Assembly: GCA_944989445.1 (NCBI GenBank)
Contig: CALYLW010000041.1
Coordinates: forward strand, 940,001 to 1,004,000
DNA length: 64,000 nt
Origin: Ampullaceana balthica
Lineage: Eukaryota > Mollusca > Gastropoda > Lymnaeidae
Reading direction: 5' to 3'
The position numbers and the translations under genes are program-made. This document shows, piece after piece, positions 35,620 to 49,900 of the stretch. The notes beneath the pieces are model-generated. The model was not told where the DNA came from. It made no database searches and saw only the letters and a program-made list of their open reading frames with translations. Position 1 is the first letter of the stretch. Every line of letters starts with the position of its first letter.

Positions 35620-38600
35620 GTCTGTGACGTTGTGAGTGACACCATTAATGGACCGGGTGCCGATGTGTTAAAACAGATTCACAGTGAGTCTCGTCTTATT
35701 AAATTCCGTGGTAACTTTATCTACAAAATAACATTTGTTGTGGATAAATGTGAATGTAACGTAAGGATTAAATGGCATCTACTTTTTTTTTCAAATTTCC
35801 ATAATGGTATTTTAAGCGTGTTTTAGTGTTGATCTCTTAATCATTTAAAATGCAGAGTTTTAAGTTTCACTATTTATGTTTGATTACTTAATTGGGTAAT
35901 TTTTTAATAAAATTATTTTGGAGTTGAGGTAAACTGAGCTCAAAATATTAACAAAGACAAAAATTAGATTTCGAAGCAGATGTGAGCCTTTAAATTTCTG
36001 AACTAAAGACTTGTGAGATAAGCTTTATTTGATTCTTTTATTTATTTTTGTAAACATTTAACATTCATCAAACATCGTCATGGATCTTACTAATGAAATG
36101 AATTAATGTTCGGGAATGTTCGGGAATGTTCAGTCCCAACTTTCTCCAGCGTCGGTTGATGTTGAGAAATTTGTGGTCGACTACAGTCTCAAGTCACCGT
36201 GTATATTTACATCCAACTACCTGGAAACACAACACAAGGTAAAAAAAACACTTGGGTTTTATGAGAAAACCACATTTGAAAGCTCAAATTGAATCTTTAT
36301 TTCATGTCTAATTGATGGGACTTCATCGGGTTTTTGTTTTAGTGTTTGTGTGTTTGTGTGTTTGTGTGTGAGGGAAAAGGGAAAGCTAAAAGCAGAGAAT
36401 ATTTTCTTGACCTTCTTGCCTTCTTTATTTTAGAGTTGAATATCATTTTATTTCATACAAAAAACGCTTTTAAAATATCTTAAAGAAAAAAGCCCAGTCA
36501 TTTGTATAGATTCTTGATCGTGTAAACTTCCGTACCACATCATCTCTAGGGTGAGGTGTTCTGGAAGGGTGACCACGCAGAGAGTCCATTTTCAGCCCCT
36601 GTGATGTCCTCATTTTCAAACGATAGAAACATGTTGGAAGTGCTACTGTCTCAATACTCTGTGTCCACTCTGGTCTATGTGGCACATAAACACGGATTTC
36701 AACAGCTTGACTTGAAGCCAGATCAGGTGAGATAATTCTCTAGCCGCTAGCGGTGTTTGTTTGCTTGGATATCTTGAAGGTTTCACAACATCACTAGACT
36801 TTCAATATTGGGTTTTTCGGAATATTTCCAGAGTGTTTAAGTCAGAGTTAAGAGAGGTAACCACAAACACGTCAGAGATGAGCCTAACAGAAACATGTCA
36901 GAGATGAGCCTAACAGAAACATGTCAGAGAAGAGCCTAACAGAAACATGTCAGAGATGAGCCTAACACAAACATGTCAGAGATTAGCCTAACAGAAACAC
37001 GTCAGAGATGAGCCTAACACAAACCCGTCAGAGATGAGCCTAACACAAACACGTCAGAGATGAGCCTAACACAAACACGTCAGAGATGAGCCTAACACAA
37101 ACATGTCAGAGATGAGCCTAACACAAACATGTCAGAGATGAGCATAACAGAAACATGTCAGAGGTGAGCCTAACACAAACACGTCAGAGATGAGCCTAAC
37201 ACAAACATGACAGAGATGAGCCTAACACAAACATGTCAGAGATGAGCCTAACAGAAACACGTCAGAGATGAGCCTAACACAAACCCGTCAGAGATGAGCC
37301 TAACACAAACACGTCAGAGATGAGCCTAACACAAACACGTCAGAGATGAGCCTAACACAAACATGTCAGAGATGAGCCTAACAGAAACATGTCAGAGATT
37401 AGCCTAACAGAAACATGTCAGAGATGAGCCTAACAGAAACATGTCAGAGATGAGCCTAACAGAAACATGTCAGAGATGAGCCTAACAGAAACACGTCAGA
37501 GATGAGCCTAACAGAAACATGTCAGAGATGAGCCTAACACAAACATGTCAGAGATGAGCCTAACACAAACATGTCAGAGATGAGCCTAACAGAAACAAGT
37601 CAGAGATGAGCCTAACAGAAACATGTCAGAGATGAGCCTAACAGAAACATGTCAGAGATGAGCCTAACAGAAACATGTCAGAGATGAGCCTAACAGAAAC
37701 ATGTCAGAGATGAGCCTAACAGAAACATGTCAGAGATGAGCCTAACAGAAACATGTCAGAGATGAGCCTAACAAAAACATGTCAGAGATGAGCCTAACAG
37801 AAACATGTCAGAGATGAGCCTAACAGAAACATGTCAGAGATGAGCCTAACAGAAACATGTCAGAGATGAGCCTAACAGAAACATGTCAGAGAAGAGCCTA
37901 ACAGAAACATGTCAGAGAAGAGCATAACACAAACATGTCAGAGATTAGCCTAACAGAAACACGTCAGAGATGAGCCTAACACAAACCCGTCAGAGATGAG
38001 CCTAACACAAACACGTCAGATATGAGCCTAACACAAACACGTGAGAGATGAGCCTAACACAAACATGTCAGAGATGAGCCTAACACAAACATGTCAGAGA
38101 TGAGCATAACAGAAACATGTCAGAGGTGAGCCTAACACAAACACGTCAGAGATGAGCCTAACACAAACATGACAGAGATGAGCCTAACACAAACATGTCA
38201 GAGATGAGCCTAACAGAAACACGTCAGAGATGAGCCTAACACAAACCCGTCAGAGATGAGCCTAACACAAACACGTCAGAGATGAGCCTAATACAAACAC
38301 GTCAGAGATGAGCCTAACAGAAACATGTCAGAGATGAGCCTAACAGAAACATGTCAGAGATGAGCCTAACAGAAACATGTCAGAGATGAGCCTAACAGAA
38401 ACATGTCAGAGATGAGCCTAACAGAAACATGTCAGAGATGAGCATAACAGAAACATGTCAGAGATGAGCCTAACAAAAACATGTCAGAGATGAGCCTAAC
38501 AGAAACATGTCAGAGATGAGCCTAACAGAAACATGTCAGAGATGAGCCTAACAGAAACATGTCAGAGATGAGCCTAACAGAAACATGTCAGAGATGAGCC

Positions 38601-39944
38601 TAACAGAAACATGTCAGAGATGAGTCTAACAGAAACATGTCAGGGATGAGCCTAACAGAAACATGTCAGAGATGAGCCTAACAGAAACATGTCAGGGATG
38701 AGCCTAACAGAAACATGTCAGAGATGAGCCTAACAGAAACATGTCAGAGATGAGCCTAACAGAAACATGTCAGAGATGAGCCTAACAGAAACATGTCAGA
38801 GATGAGCCTAATAGAAACATGTCAGAGATGAGCCTAACAGAAACATGTCAGAGATGAGCCTAACAGAAACATGTCAGAGAAGAGCCTAACAGATCACTTT
38901 AAAATAATATATGTATTTATGCTAGGTTTATATGTAGACAATATGCTTGACCCTTTGTCTTAAATGGGTGTCAGCTATGGTGGTTATGGTCCTTGGGTGA
39001 GTCCATGGTAATCGTGGCCGGCGCATCATGTGACATCGAGTCACGCTTGACCGCAGTGCTATTTTTGTTATCCTTCAAAAACCCCATTCAGTTGATTTTA
39101 TAACTAAAACCAAAACCTTGATTATATCAATATTCTGTGCTGCTACCTCACCAAACTCCAGCTCCCAGTGGATACTAGGACTAGTGATTACCTGAGGACA
39201 ACGTGCAGTGACTCCAAGTGCGTTGGCTCAATTATAGAAGAGGTAAGTGTTGACATTTAGCGTGTGTTATTACAGTGTTATCGACTTATCAATTTTGTGC
39301 CGCATTGAGGTTGGGGGAGGAATGAGCTTGATTTTGACCCCCTTATTCCCGAAAACCAAATAACAAAAACCATCAAAAAAACAAAAACATTTGAGAGTTA
39401 TCCTTATGTAGTGGAAAGAAAATTCCATCTCATTGAGAAGTCACCTTAGAAAGAAAACCCCTTTCAGCTGTATGCTCTGATGCTCTTTTTATATATTTAT
39501 ATTATATTATGTATATAACTTTATTTGGCTAAATTTTAACGTACTTTCAATAAGTGATTAATATTTCAGGTATTTTATATTAGTTTTTAATGGAAAATGA
39601 TCAATTATTTAAAACATTGGCGTTAAACTCACATTTAAATATTTCATAGAACTTAATATAATTACAGTATCAGTACCATAAGTCAAAGGAAAAGGTTGGT
39701 TTTGGGGGAAATTTGTAACGAACTACAAGTCAACGTGTTATTTTCCCTCAATAACTGGTCATCATATCTAAAAAAAAACATCAGATTGGTAGAAGGCTGC
39801 CTGATAGCAGTAGATATTAGCGCCCCAACCACCCCACTGTTCAGCATCTCACCAGGGGGCGCTGCCATACAAGTGACTGGCATCTTTGACCTTTCAGCCC
39901 AAGCATCCAACGGCTCAAAATTCTCTCTTCTCGGAGGAGACGTG
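35620..39944 (+). CDS. BPI/LBP family lipid-binding protein, partial gene (five exons seen)
   Basis: Exons: 35620-35710, 36150-36238, 36550-36726, 39162-39242 and about 39780-39944. The first four join in phase with good sites (TTTTAG|, GTG|GTAACT, CTCCAG|, AAG|GTAAAA, CTAG|, CAG|GTGAGA, CCAG|, GAG|GTAAGT). They encode the middle of a bactericidal/permeability-increasing protein-like molecule: VCDVVSDTING (the conserved Cys region), GEVFWKGDHAESPFSAPVM linking the two barrels, YSVSTLVYVAHKHG, TTCSDSKCVGSI, and in exon 5 LIAVDISAPTTPLFSISPGG of the second barrel. Such secreted proteins bind bacterial lipopolysaccharide. N-terminal exons (signal peptide, first barrel) and C-terminal exons were not found. 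Exon 5 does not join exon 4 in phase with any acceptor I can see, so a small exon is missing or this copy is damaged. Confidence 0.85.
36859..38893. repeat. 26-bp satellite with 962-bp higher-order repeat, in a BPI intron
   Basis: About 78 copies of AAACATGTCAGAGATGAGCC + TAACAG. Variants recur 962 bp (37 x 26) apart: AAACCCGTC at 37021/37983 and 37281/38243, and AGCATAAC at 37141/38103. A 37-monomer block was duplicated. It fills most of the intron between the third and fourth visible BPI exons. Confidence 0.95.
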
Positions 39945-42900
39945 GTGAGATAGTTTATTTCGTGAGAATTTTCTTACATATCTACATTACTCAAAAAGTC
40001 TGAAGTGTCAACCCATATTTAAAAAATACAGACTACGTCAAATCTTTAAGCCTTATTCCCATTAACACTCATACATTTCTGGCCATCCTCTTCTTTACTT
40101 TATACTATTAGACCCCCCCCCCACACACACACACGCACACAACATCATATACAGATCCAAAAATAAATGCAATACATTTAATTCAAATTATGTAGTTACA
40201 TTTGGTACTGATCTCCCCTTCGTCGCGGTATTTCCTTTTGATATCAAAGTATTTTGATACTTCCATCCAATATTCCCTTTAAGGTGCAAGGCTGCACGAC
40301 CGCGCAGATATCTAACCAACGCCACACACCCATTTAGCATAGCCGCGCAGAAATTTTTTTTAAAATATACATATTTTGCACACAAAAAAGGATGTTGTGC
40401 AATTTTGCACATGAGTTGTTTTTTTAAAACTAATATTTATTTTGCACATGAACCAAGTCAACCAACGAACCTTACAGGGAACATTGCTTCATTCCTCCTC
40501 TTCTGACCTGTTTTTGTTGTTGTTGTTGTTTTAAGTACTTATTTAGCCAGCCGTTCTTCTTTTCATTTCTGCTTTTTAATCTCTACGGTACTTATTTTTT
40601 CCCATTGTATAGTTATAGTGTGTTATATAAAATGTAAATTGAATTTAAAAAGTACTTGTGTTTCGACTAATGAAGGCAATAGCTGAAACTTTACATATGT
40701 ATTTGTTTATTAATAAAGCTTTAATTTATTGTTTTCATCACACGATTCATTTGTTTATCTTGTATTTTATATAAATCGTGTATTATTAGTCAGCAGTGAT
40801 TGCTATATTTTATTTGATTGACATAATGTATTACTAAGTTTGAATGATCGAGTCATTTACTATCAAATCCTACCACAGTTTTAAAGAAAATTATATTTCT
40901 AGAGTTAGTTAGAAAAGTAACAATTCTTTGACCTTGCGGTTTGGTGAACGCATTCACAAATGGTTGGGTTTATTCTAATGTTCCTTGTTTATTATATCCC
41001 AAAATATAAATACTTAAATTCCCATAGGTTAAAATACATTTGTTACATTTTACCTTACAAAAGTGAACCAATTTTTTGTTTGAACTTTGTTTTAGACTGT
41101 TGGTCTGTCTGGCTCGGCTCACATTATCAACTAACTCATTGCCTGGAAAATAAACATCAGGTTAAACTTTATACATATATTTTTCATAAACTTTAGTGAG
41201 TTACCTTTACTCTTAGAAGTAATTTTAAAAAAAAGACAATTCCATTTCAAAATCAAGTTTACATTCATATTTTCCTTTCAGCTGAGAAAGTGAGTGATGG
41301 CATTATAGCTTTATGAATAAGGGGGCAATAGAACTTAGCTTTTTATCTAATGGTAGCTCATATTTGCCCAGTTGATCACAATGACTAAAACGTTATCTAC
41401 ATAACTCAGATGTTTATACTGTATATAACAAGCATGCTTACCCTCATAGAATATTTACTTACTATAATCACAAGAATTATATATTTAATCAGATGATAAT
41501 GACTATTGTCACAGAGACGGTTAATAGCTAACACGATTGGGTAAAATAATTAATTTATAAGAATTCTGTGAACGTTAAATATTTATTTATTCTCTGTGTT
41601 TTCTAGCGTCCATGTGGGAAATGTAAAAACTTTACTTGGACCGGTAGAGGTTTGTGAACATTTATTTTATTTTTGTATTTTAATCTCGTTATAATTTAGG
41701 ATTGTTTGGTATAATCATGTAGTTCAACGTTCGTGTTTCAGCTTCTGGTTTAAATTTGATTATTTTATTAGTGGCATAGAGGCAACTGCCTCACTTCACA
41801 AAAGAACAAAGTGCTTAGCATATCCAGCCACGAAAATAGAAGATACCCTCTAAACGAGATGACGTTTTGACAGCCCTCTTTCTACCCCGGTGTTTTAAGT
41901 TCTGTCCATTTATGTGTTTTACAGCTGCCAATGATAGACAAATGGCACGAGAAAAGGGGATCGGAGGGTTTGGTCCGCCCCTGGTGGCATATTTGTTTTT
42001 GCTTCATACGCTGGAGCACTAAACTTGAGCAAAATGCGAGGTTTTAATGCGGGGTTATTTTGGTGGGAAGATGGTGGGGAAATTTTGGCTCGTTCCTGGA
42101 CACACTAAACCTCGCTACATCACTTAAAATACAATTTACAGTTGTCAATAACAGATGATTTATTATTGTATTTGATGAAACTACGTAAGGCCTAAAGTTA
42201 TATTAGCTAGGATTTAGTCTAATATAACCTGACATCGACAAAATCATAATTACTATAAGCACGTGACATTTAGTTAATTTTTTTTTCAATTTAATTTAAT
42301 TTCTTTGCTTCATTGCTAAATGTTAAACATTGTATCACCCACCCCAGCTCATACCATTATATTTATATTGGCTTTACACGCGGCCATCTTAAATGACGTC
42401 ATAAGAAGCGGTTAAACTCCTTCGTTGTTCCAAATTTAAACAGTAAGTGTAAACCTGCGGTGAGATCTAAAAAAAATTATAAGGAATACTTGAATAATAT
42501 TATATGATCAATCCAAATACATTTATTTTAATGAATTTTTGGACACTTAAGATAATGAACATATTTTTTGTTATCAACTTTTGTCTATGAAATTTCATTT
42601 TGATGAGTAACAATATATATTTAGAGCGATCATTATTGTATTAGGGATTGTAAATGTTGCAAATGTCACTAGGGAAACTGAAAATTAAATTTTTGAAGTA
42701 CAAATAAGATATGAGTGAAGTGTTAGGTTGGTGTTATATGTGATGTTTGCTATAAGTTGATGTTTTTATAGTTTCATACTTTTACTTTAGACTTACAGCG
42801 GTGCCTCAGATAAAGAGTAATTCGATGAAGGAAGATGATTTATCAATTTTTTTTCTCCATATATTTTTCTCACGGTCAATTAGAGTTAATGCTGGCTATA

Positions 42901-43929
42901 GGCTTTCACAGAATTCAATTTCAATGCATAAACTAGCATGGTCTAAGATAAGGGTGGTGAACCTATGGCACGCGTCCCACAATTTTGCATGGCATGTCAT
43001 CGCTGAAATACCTTATAAACCATGATTACAGAGTAGATACGTCATAAGTATATAGGCCAACTTGGCACGCAGCAATAAAATATATATTTTTCAAGTTTAA
43101 AATATTGGTACACAAACTAATAAATGTATACCACCATTTTATAACTTTTGTAATCTGGCAGGCGTTTTCAATAGACATCGTTTTTTTTTGTGTGTGTGTT
43201 TTTTGTGTGTTGTATTTAAAAAAGATGATACATTAGTTTTGTTGTTTCAAACCTCGACAAAGAGCCTGAAGTTAGGGCTGGTCGCTGCCGATAACAGGAA
43301 TCGTGTTGTTTGAGAAGTACAGAAATGAACTACCTTACATACATCACCAAGCTAATTTAATCAATACAATTAGGTTGATATCTGCAATTTGAACTATGTT
43401 TTCTTTGGGGGGGGGTGGATTAAGGCGTCTGTCTGATGCTGCCAAATGCCAAAGAATTGATTTTTAAAAAATTTTTAATTTATTGATAGGAAAAGTGAAA
43501 GAAAGTGGAGTCAGATAAAATATTTCATTTGTAATTAAATAACTCCTACAAGTATCATATTTCTAAGGTTAGAACAAATAAATTCTAAATGTCTATGTAA
43601 AATATTTCTTCTATATAACTGAGGTATGTGAATGATCATAACACGCAATACATCTGTGTATCTCCATTTTAGGAAAGGTGATATTGAACGTTATAAGTAC
43701 CCAAAGATTTTTTTGTGACACAACTTCTGTTCCCCAGTTGCTTGTTGGTTGTTGATTTTTTGTTTGTTTTTTGTTGGGTTTTTTTGGTCTTTTTTAACGA
43801 ATAATCTTTGTGACTTTGCACTATATTCATTACATTTACATTATCGCTCAATGAGAAATGTTGGTAGAAGTTTAAAATATATGGCCTGTTCAAATTTTGA
43901 TCAAAATCTGTACGTGTGAACCGGCTATT
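39945..43929. other. Non-coding interval
   Basis: No exon I can support. Contains a C-run/CA microsatellite (about 40110-40141) and, at about 42950-43070, hAT-like termini (GGTGGTGAACCTATGGCACGC). Confidence 0.45.
40190..40490. repeat. Dispersed repeat family Z, copy 1
   Basis: Shares TTGCACA-rich phrases and GAACCTTACAGGGAACATTG with 47330-47510 (GAACCTTTGAGGGAACATTG). The ends are undefined; probably an old DNA transposon. Confidence 0.6.
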
Positions 43930-44905
43930 CTTGTTCTACATATTCTTTTGGCAAAGGGCTCTTAAGGTCTTGGCTAATACCTGGGCAACCTGCTTCATCT
44001 GCTGAGCAGTGCCATATAACATTGTCTTCACGTGGAACTCTTTTGCCTTCCTAACCTCCCCGGCTATGTCTAGCGCGGGACACGAAGTTAACAGGTGTAG
44101 TACTGTTTCAGGGGCTAGGCTGCAATGACGGCAGTTCGAGTCCCTGTTATGGTCTAGCAGTCTAGCCTGTTGAAATATGAGTTAGTTGGGCAGTGCTCTG
44201 TTCTCATTTGAGTCACTAAACTCTGTTGTGACTCAAACTCCACCGCTGGTCTGATCGACTTGGCCTGGGAATGTTAGCGAATACCCCCCCCTGGCAGTCG
44301 TATTGTCAACCCACTCTTATGGTACCACTTGTTCCTGAAGTGGTCCATTAGCCAGTTCTTTGACCCGAGATAAGTGACTGGGACATCTGGTTGGGGCTGG
44401 GCCGCCCAGGTTTTTGCCAGGGAGTCTGCTTTTTCATTGTCAACATTCACGTGGTTCGGGATCCACTGCACTGTAACCTTACCTCTGAGTCTTTCGAGCT
44501 TACCCACGTCATCTAAGATGTCGTCAACCAAGTGGGGGCTACGCTTCTCACTTTTCAGGACCCCGAGAGCTAATCTCGAGTCACAAAACAATACCGTGTC
44601 AAAACCTACTAGGTTCGACCCCTGCAGTGTCTAGTGCACACTTTCCAGGGCCCTGTGTATAGCTTCAAGCTCGGCATCCTAATTCGATGCCATAGTCCCA
44701 CAGGGTCACGAAATTTCCTAGTTTGGTGTCCCGCCTATTGGGTATAGGATGAGCGCACCATATCCTGCAGTTCCTTCTCTCAAGTTGCCAGATCCATCCG
44801 TGAACACTTTCACTTGGGTTCCCGCGAAACCTTCAATTGTCTTAAGGGCAGCCACTTTCTGTACATATTCAGGGCTGCGTTTCGTCACTGCCGTGTCCAC
44901 AATTC
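43930..44905 (-). pseudogene. RNase H and C-terminal part of an I-type non-LTR retrotransposon pol
   Basis: The minus strand encodes an RNase H1-like domain: KVFTDGSGNLREGTAGYGA (first catalytic Asp, about 44796-44740), the FCDSRLAL block (about 44590) and a final IPNHVNVDNEKADSLAK block (about 44462-44412). After a frame change follows a CRHCSLAPETVLHLLTSCPA zinc-finger-like motif (about 44130-44070), the usual pol terminus in this group. Stops and shifts break it. The reverse transcriptase is not present, and the upstream end is an abrupt junction near 44905. Confidence 0.82.
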
Positions 44906-46941
44906 TTTATTTCTCTCCCCATTTATAGTTGTGTGATCAGAATATTTTTTTTAATTGCATTTAAGTATTGTAAATATTGAAAACATAAGCAAGAAACTCG
45001 GCCTAGCTATCTAAGTATCATACACAGAGTAAAGATAACAGTAAACATCGACTTATAAACAACACTAACAACATGCATGAACAACAACAGAAACGGGAAT
45101 CTACAAGAACACAACATTTTATAATTTTTGTTAAGTTATCCCGTTATAATTCCAGATGTGATTGGTTGTGGCGTTCCTCTGCAAACAATACCGGATATCA
45201 AGTTCAGAAACGCTGTTGTGAGATTTTTGGATGTACGTTGGTTCTATTAATACGTTGAACTGATACATATGTCAAGTTCAGTGCAGGGGTATTCGGAGAT
45301 TACCTGTTACTTGAGCCAGGGCCTAGTATCATTGAAAGGGGTGGTGGGGTGCCCATCTCAATTATGTTATCACATTTGGTTCGATGCGTTGACTTATAAT
45401 AAATTGATTTTAGGATAAGATTCTTTTTCGATATCAATAAATGGAAATATGTTTATTACACTGTACTTGTACTTATTCATTTTCAGCACATAAATAAAAC
45501 ATAAAAAATAGCAGAAGTAGCCTAACATTGGTTTAACCCTTAGTATTAGACTTAGACTGCCCCTTCCTTAAACTTAAAGTCTAACAGCAGAAGCAGGTTC
45601 ATGCTGCACAAGTAACTCACTGGTCCTATCTCCATGACGAGCTCCCTCTGCTAAGCTATTGGTTGCAAGACCTGTTCTTGATACTTTAATTAATGTTGCT
45701 GTGTAAAGTTACCTTAATCTAACTTAAATTTTATCTAGTTAAAACTATTTTTAAAATCGTTCAATTTTGTATGGTAATGTAGGCCCACAAGGAACTTCGT
45801 AGTAACATTTTTTTTTATTCATTTTACTTTCTTATTCCAGGGAATGCTTGTTGTAGGAACTGATGTCCAGTACCAAAATATATAATAAAAAAATCAAAGA
45901 ATCGTGTTTTAGACTGTCAGTGAATTAAAATAAATCACTAAATTTATAAGTATATTTTTTAAAGATGTCTTGACAGTTGCCAATAAGTAAGGTGGAGGGG
46001 TGGTAAACACGAACTTTTATAACTAGCTGCAGCAGCATATCCTAAGGAAGAGTTTTTTTGGCTCTCTATCAATATACAGCACATTTCCTAGATATGTGTA
46101 GAAAAAATGTTTTTGAATTCTGACTGTTGTTGCCACAAGAGGTGTGTAAGTGTAAAAAGAATGACAAGAATATGTAGTCCTAATGAAATATTAAATTGTG
46201 CTGCAGTGATAATTGCAGTTTCTTTAATTTTTTGGAATTTATGGCTTACATATTCAAACCATTCAATAACCGAGGGACCTTAGACTCAGAAATACAAACA
46301 TGATGTCAAGAGTTTTTGAAGACACATTAGTAGATAGATTGGAGGATAGTAGATAGATTGGAGGATAGTAGATAGATTAGAAGATAGTAGGTAGATTGGA
46401 GGAAAGGGGAGGATAGAAGTTAGACTGGAGGAAAGGGGAGACTGGTACGTAGATTGGAGGACATGAGAGAATAGTAAATAGATTGGAGGACACGAGAGAA
46501 TAGTAAGTAGATCGGAGGACACAGGGGTAGTAGATATTTTAATAGAAAAATAAAACACAAAATTATAAAGTTTATATTTATAGTCACTCTTGTTTATTGT
46601 TCGGAATTCTTGCAAATAAAAAAAACAAATTTATTTACTTCAAATATCCTTCCCAGTCATCAAAATCATTAGCCCCTTACATTATTACATCAATATTTTG
46701 TTATGAAAAAACACTAGTGAGTAGTATCTGAACTGAAAATTTTCAATTTCAAGATGAACTAAAACTCATTAAACTTGGAAATAATGGCAGGTTTTTACAA
46801 TGAGTAATTCTATTCTAAAATGACAATTTCAAACAAAAACTGTCAATTTACACAGCAGTTTGAGAGGGTATGTGTTAAATTGTATGGCCAATGACATGTC
46901 ATGAAAAGAACTTGTTCAGAATTACCACTGTATCATAGTGA
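44906..46941. other. Non-coding interval with a local minisatellite
   Basis: No exon identified. At about 46316-46530 a degenerate repeat of GATAGTAGATAGATTGGAG-type units (about 20 bp) occurs, just beyond the 3' end of the METTL17-like gene. Confidence 0.5.
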
Positions 46942-49900
46942 CTAAGATGGCTTTTCCATTTCTGTTGTTCCATCTATGAGCTGAGTTTCATCTGCAGTCT
47001 CTGAATGTTTGGAGAGTGATACAGGAAGGAAGTCCCCCTGGTTCACATGCCGGGCACATTTGTACAGATGCCTAAATAAATCAGAAACGGGGAGGTCATT
47101 AACTGAGACAAAGGTTATTTACAAAACTCATCTGTCATTGATTCCAGTTACTAACATTTTTGAGGCTGAATGTGATGAATACGATTTAAAAGAAACACGG
47201 CATTCACCTCTTTGAACTTTACTTTGAAAAAATAATTTAATTTTTTTAAAAGAACCCACAAACTGTAACAATAGGTTGCTCTTTACCCATACCTAATGTT
47301 CCATTTAAGATGTGCTGATGCAGCACAGATATGTCACCGACACCATGCAGAGGTTTAGAAATACCAGGCAGCAAGTTTTGATAAGGATAATATGGTATCC
47401 TATGTGTGGGATGTAAAATTTTGCACAAAAAATGGATGCGATGAAACTTTGCACACAGGTTTTGTTTATTTTGCACACAGATTAATGAACCTTTGAGGGA
47501 ACATTGGTCATAGTCGGGATCCACTTTTAAAAACACTTGTAACAAAGTAACACTTGAAGTGTGAACATTTCAATAAATCACCTGAAATAATATATTGACC
47601 AATTTTAAATTTACAGCAAAATATTAACCTGAAAAATTCCAAGAAGCACTCCCACACCTAATGATTATAAACAGAACAAACCTAAAAAATATCCAGGACC
47701 ATTTCAAGGTTCCCAGTACCCGCTTGTGAAAATGTTAATTGTAAAAATTCCCAGACAAGATTTCCAACTGCAATAATTTTTAGCAAATGCCCAACTCACA
47801 CCAATAATTTTTCTACACTGCCATGCCTTCCTATCAGTAGTATTTTGTTAACAAGCTACCCACCTTTCATACTTCCCTTTAGATATGATGACATGCTGTA
47901 GCTTTCCAGATGGGAGACATAGGTAGCAGTGGCTGTGTTTCTGGGCTTTGATCTGTTCCACTACTCTTGGCCATGACGTGTCTGGCCACAAGATAAATTC
48001 ATTTTACTTAAATGTCAAAAATTAGGTTTTTACAACTATCCCATTGTCATTTTTTTAAGCATAAGCCAGAGGTTATCAATCTTTAGGACTTCCTGGTCCC
48101 GTTTTAATTTTATTTTTAATTGGAGAGCCTTTGACATGCAGCTTAATTCCATTTAGAGTTTCTCACAAGGGCCAAACTCCTTGTGACAGGAGCACATTGG
48201 AACCACTGGCATAAAGTATCCACTTATTTTTTTTTCTTTTCAAAATATAAACACCTGTCATCAGATTAATAGACAAATGTGTCTAAAACAACATTAAAAT
48301 TAAAAAATTAATCTTAACATACAAATTATACAAAGTTACAATTATAAAATTATTTTTAACATATAAAGTTAACAAAAATAATAATTGTTTAAAGCAAATA
48401 AAATAGATATCTAAATTTAAAATAGATACCTTCTTTCCTTAGCCCTTTCTTCAGAATCAGATAAGTATACTTTTCAAATCTTTTAGCTTTCTCAGTCTTT
48501 GAAAAAAAATTGAGAAAAAAGTTTACAAAAATTTTTAAACTATACTGAATTTTTGTTTGTATCCATCACAGTAACTTAGCTTCAATGCTCATACACTATA
48601 TCAATAGTGGCAAAACTGCTGGTCGTGAGCCGCATGCGGCCTTCTGTGTTCGCATTGTGGCTCGCTTACAATTTATGAATGACATGTTACAAGGATTACT
48701 GGTAGATTTTCAAGCCAGGTTTAATGACCCATAGTGCTTCAAAGTGGGTCTCAACATTTTTTTTTATATTCTAAAATGGCTTTCAGTCTCTACAGGTCTG
48801 GCCACCCCTGCACTATGATGTCAGTCTCCCAGAGTGCCTACATACATCCATCTATTACACTCCTAATTTTAACACTTTATACCTTAATGGCCTTAAAAAT
48901 TAAAATGCCTACAAATGACAACATTTTTTGTCCCCTGAAATGCTCAATGCCAAAAGACATTAAACTCAATATCATTTTATATATCACAAGTTCCCTAACA
49001 GATCAGGAATTACCAGCTTAACCCTTTACTGGGCAACGTTTTTCAGATTTTCATCCTCCAAACGGGCAAGATTTTTGTTTACAATTTTAGAGATATAGGG
49101 GGTACGTCAGTAAAAACATCATATCTTAGGTGTAAGTGCAAATATTTAAATGAAATAAAATGCAAAATAAACAAAAATTAATTCACGTTTAATTGTTTAC
49201 CTTTTTATTCTTGTCAAGTCTTGTTTTTTTATTAATCCATGTCTTCCCAACAAAAAAATTCCAATAAAGTTTTTAAGAAGTCCAAACAAGCACTATTTAC
49301 AAGCACAAATATCCAGTCTGACTGAACGATTGGATGTTTGCACGATACTAACAGTAATGTCACTATCGATCTTTTCATCCAACTCAAAGTACATTTTCTC
49401 AACTCAATTTCTATTAAATTTAAGCCTGTAAACTCCGCTTTATTGCTCCAAGAATCCAAACCATCCATTTTGAACTCTCACACAAAATAATTGAAAATAA
49501 ATCGAAAAAACGAACACATCAAAGAGAACATGTGTGGAAATGTAGTTGAATCTATCCACAACAGAATTAACAGGAAATCTTGTGCCGGAAGTCTCGCGAT
49601 TTAAAAAAAACATGAGATTTTAACTGATGGCCTTTCCGGCAGTTTTCTGACGTTTTGTCCGTTTAAGGGATAAGGCGGTTTTGGCCGCTACATCCAGTAA
49701 AGGGTAAAATAACTGAATAAGTATCCCAATATATCTAAATTTTTTACAAATACCATCATTGTGAGTCCAGTCCTGACAAAATTGGAATTTATCAGTAAGA
49801 AACATCTCACAATGTGATGTAAAGACTTGTAATTTATGACTTCAAAGTTATGTTTTAATGTTTTTAGGAGGAAATACAAATGTTAGAAATGTGTCCCCAG

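Noticed and set aside
31349..38893. CRISPR-like look of the direct repeats (26-49 bp units)
   Set aside because: Units are contiguous with no unique spacers, the context is eukaryotic, and no cas genes are present. They are satellites.
41598..41650. Possible mini-exon after TTTTCTAG (reads RPCGKCKNFTWT)
   Set aside because: No match to BPI C-terminal sequence and a poor donor. Not supportable.
46286..46615. 109-codon minus-strand frame rich in Leu/Pro/Tyr
   Set aside because: It is the translation of a GATAGATTGGAG-type minisatellite.
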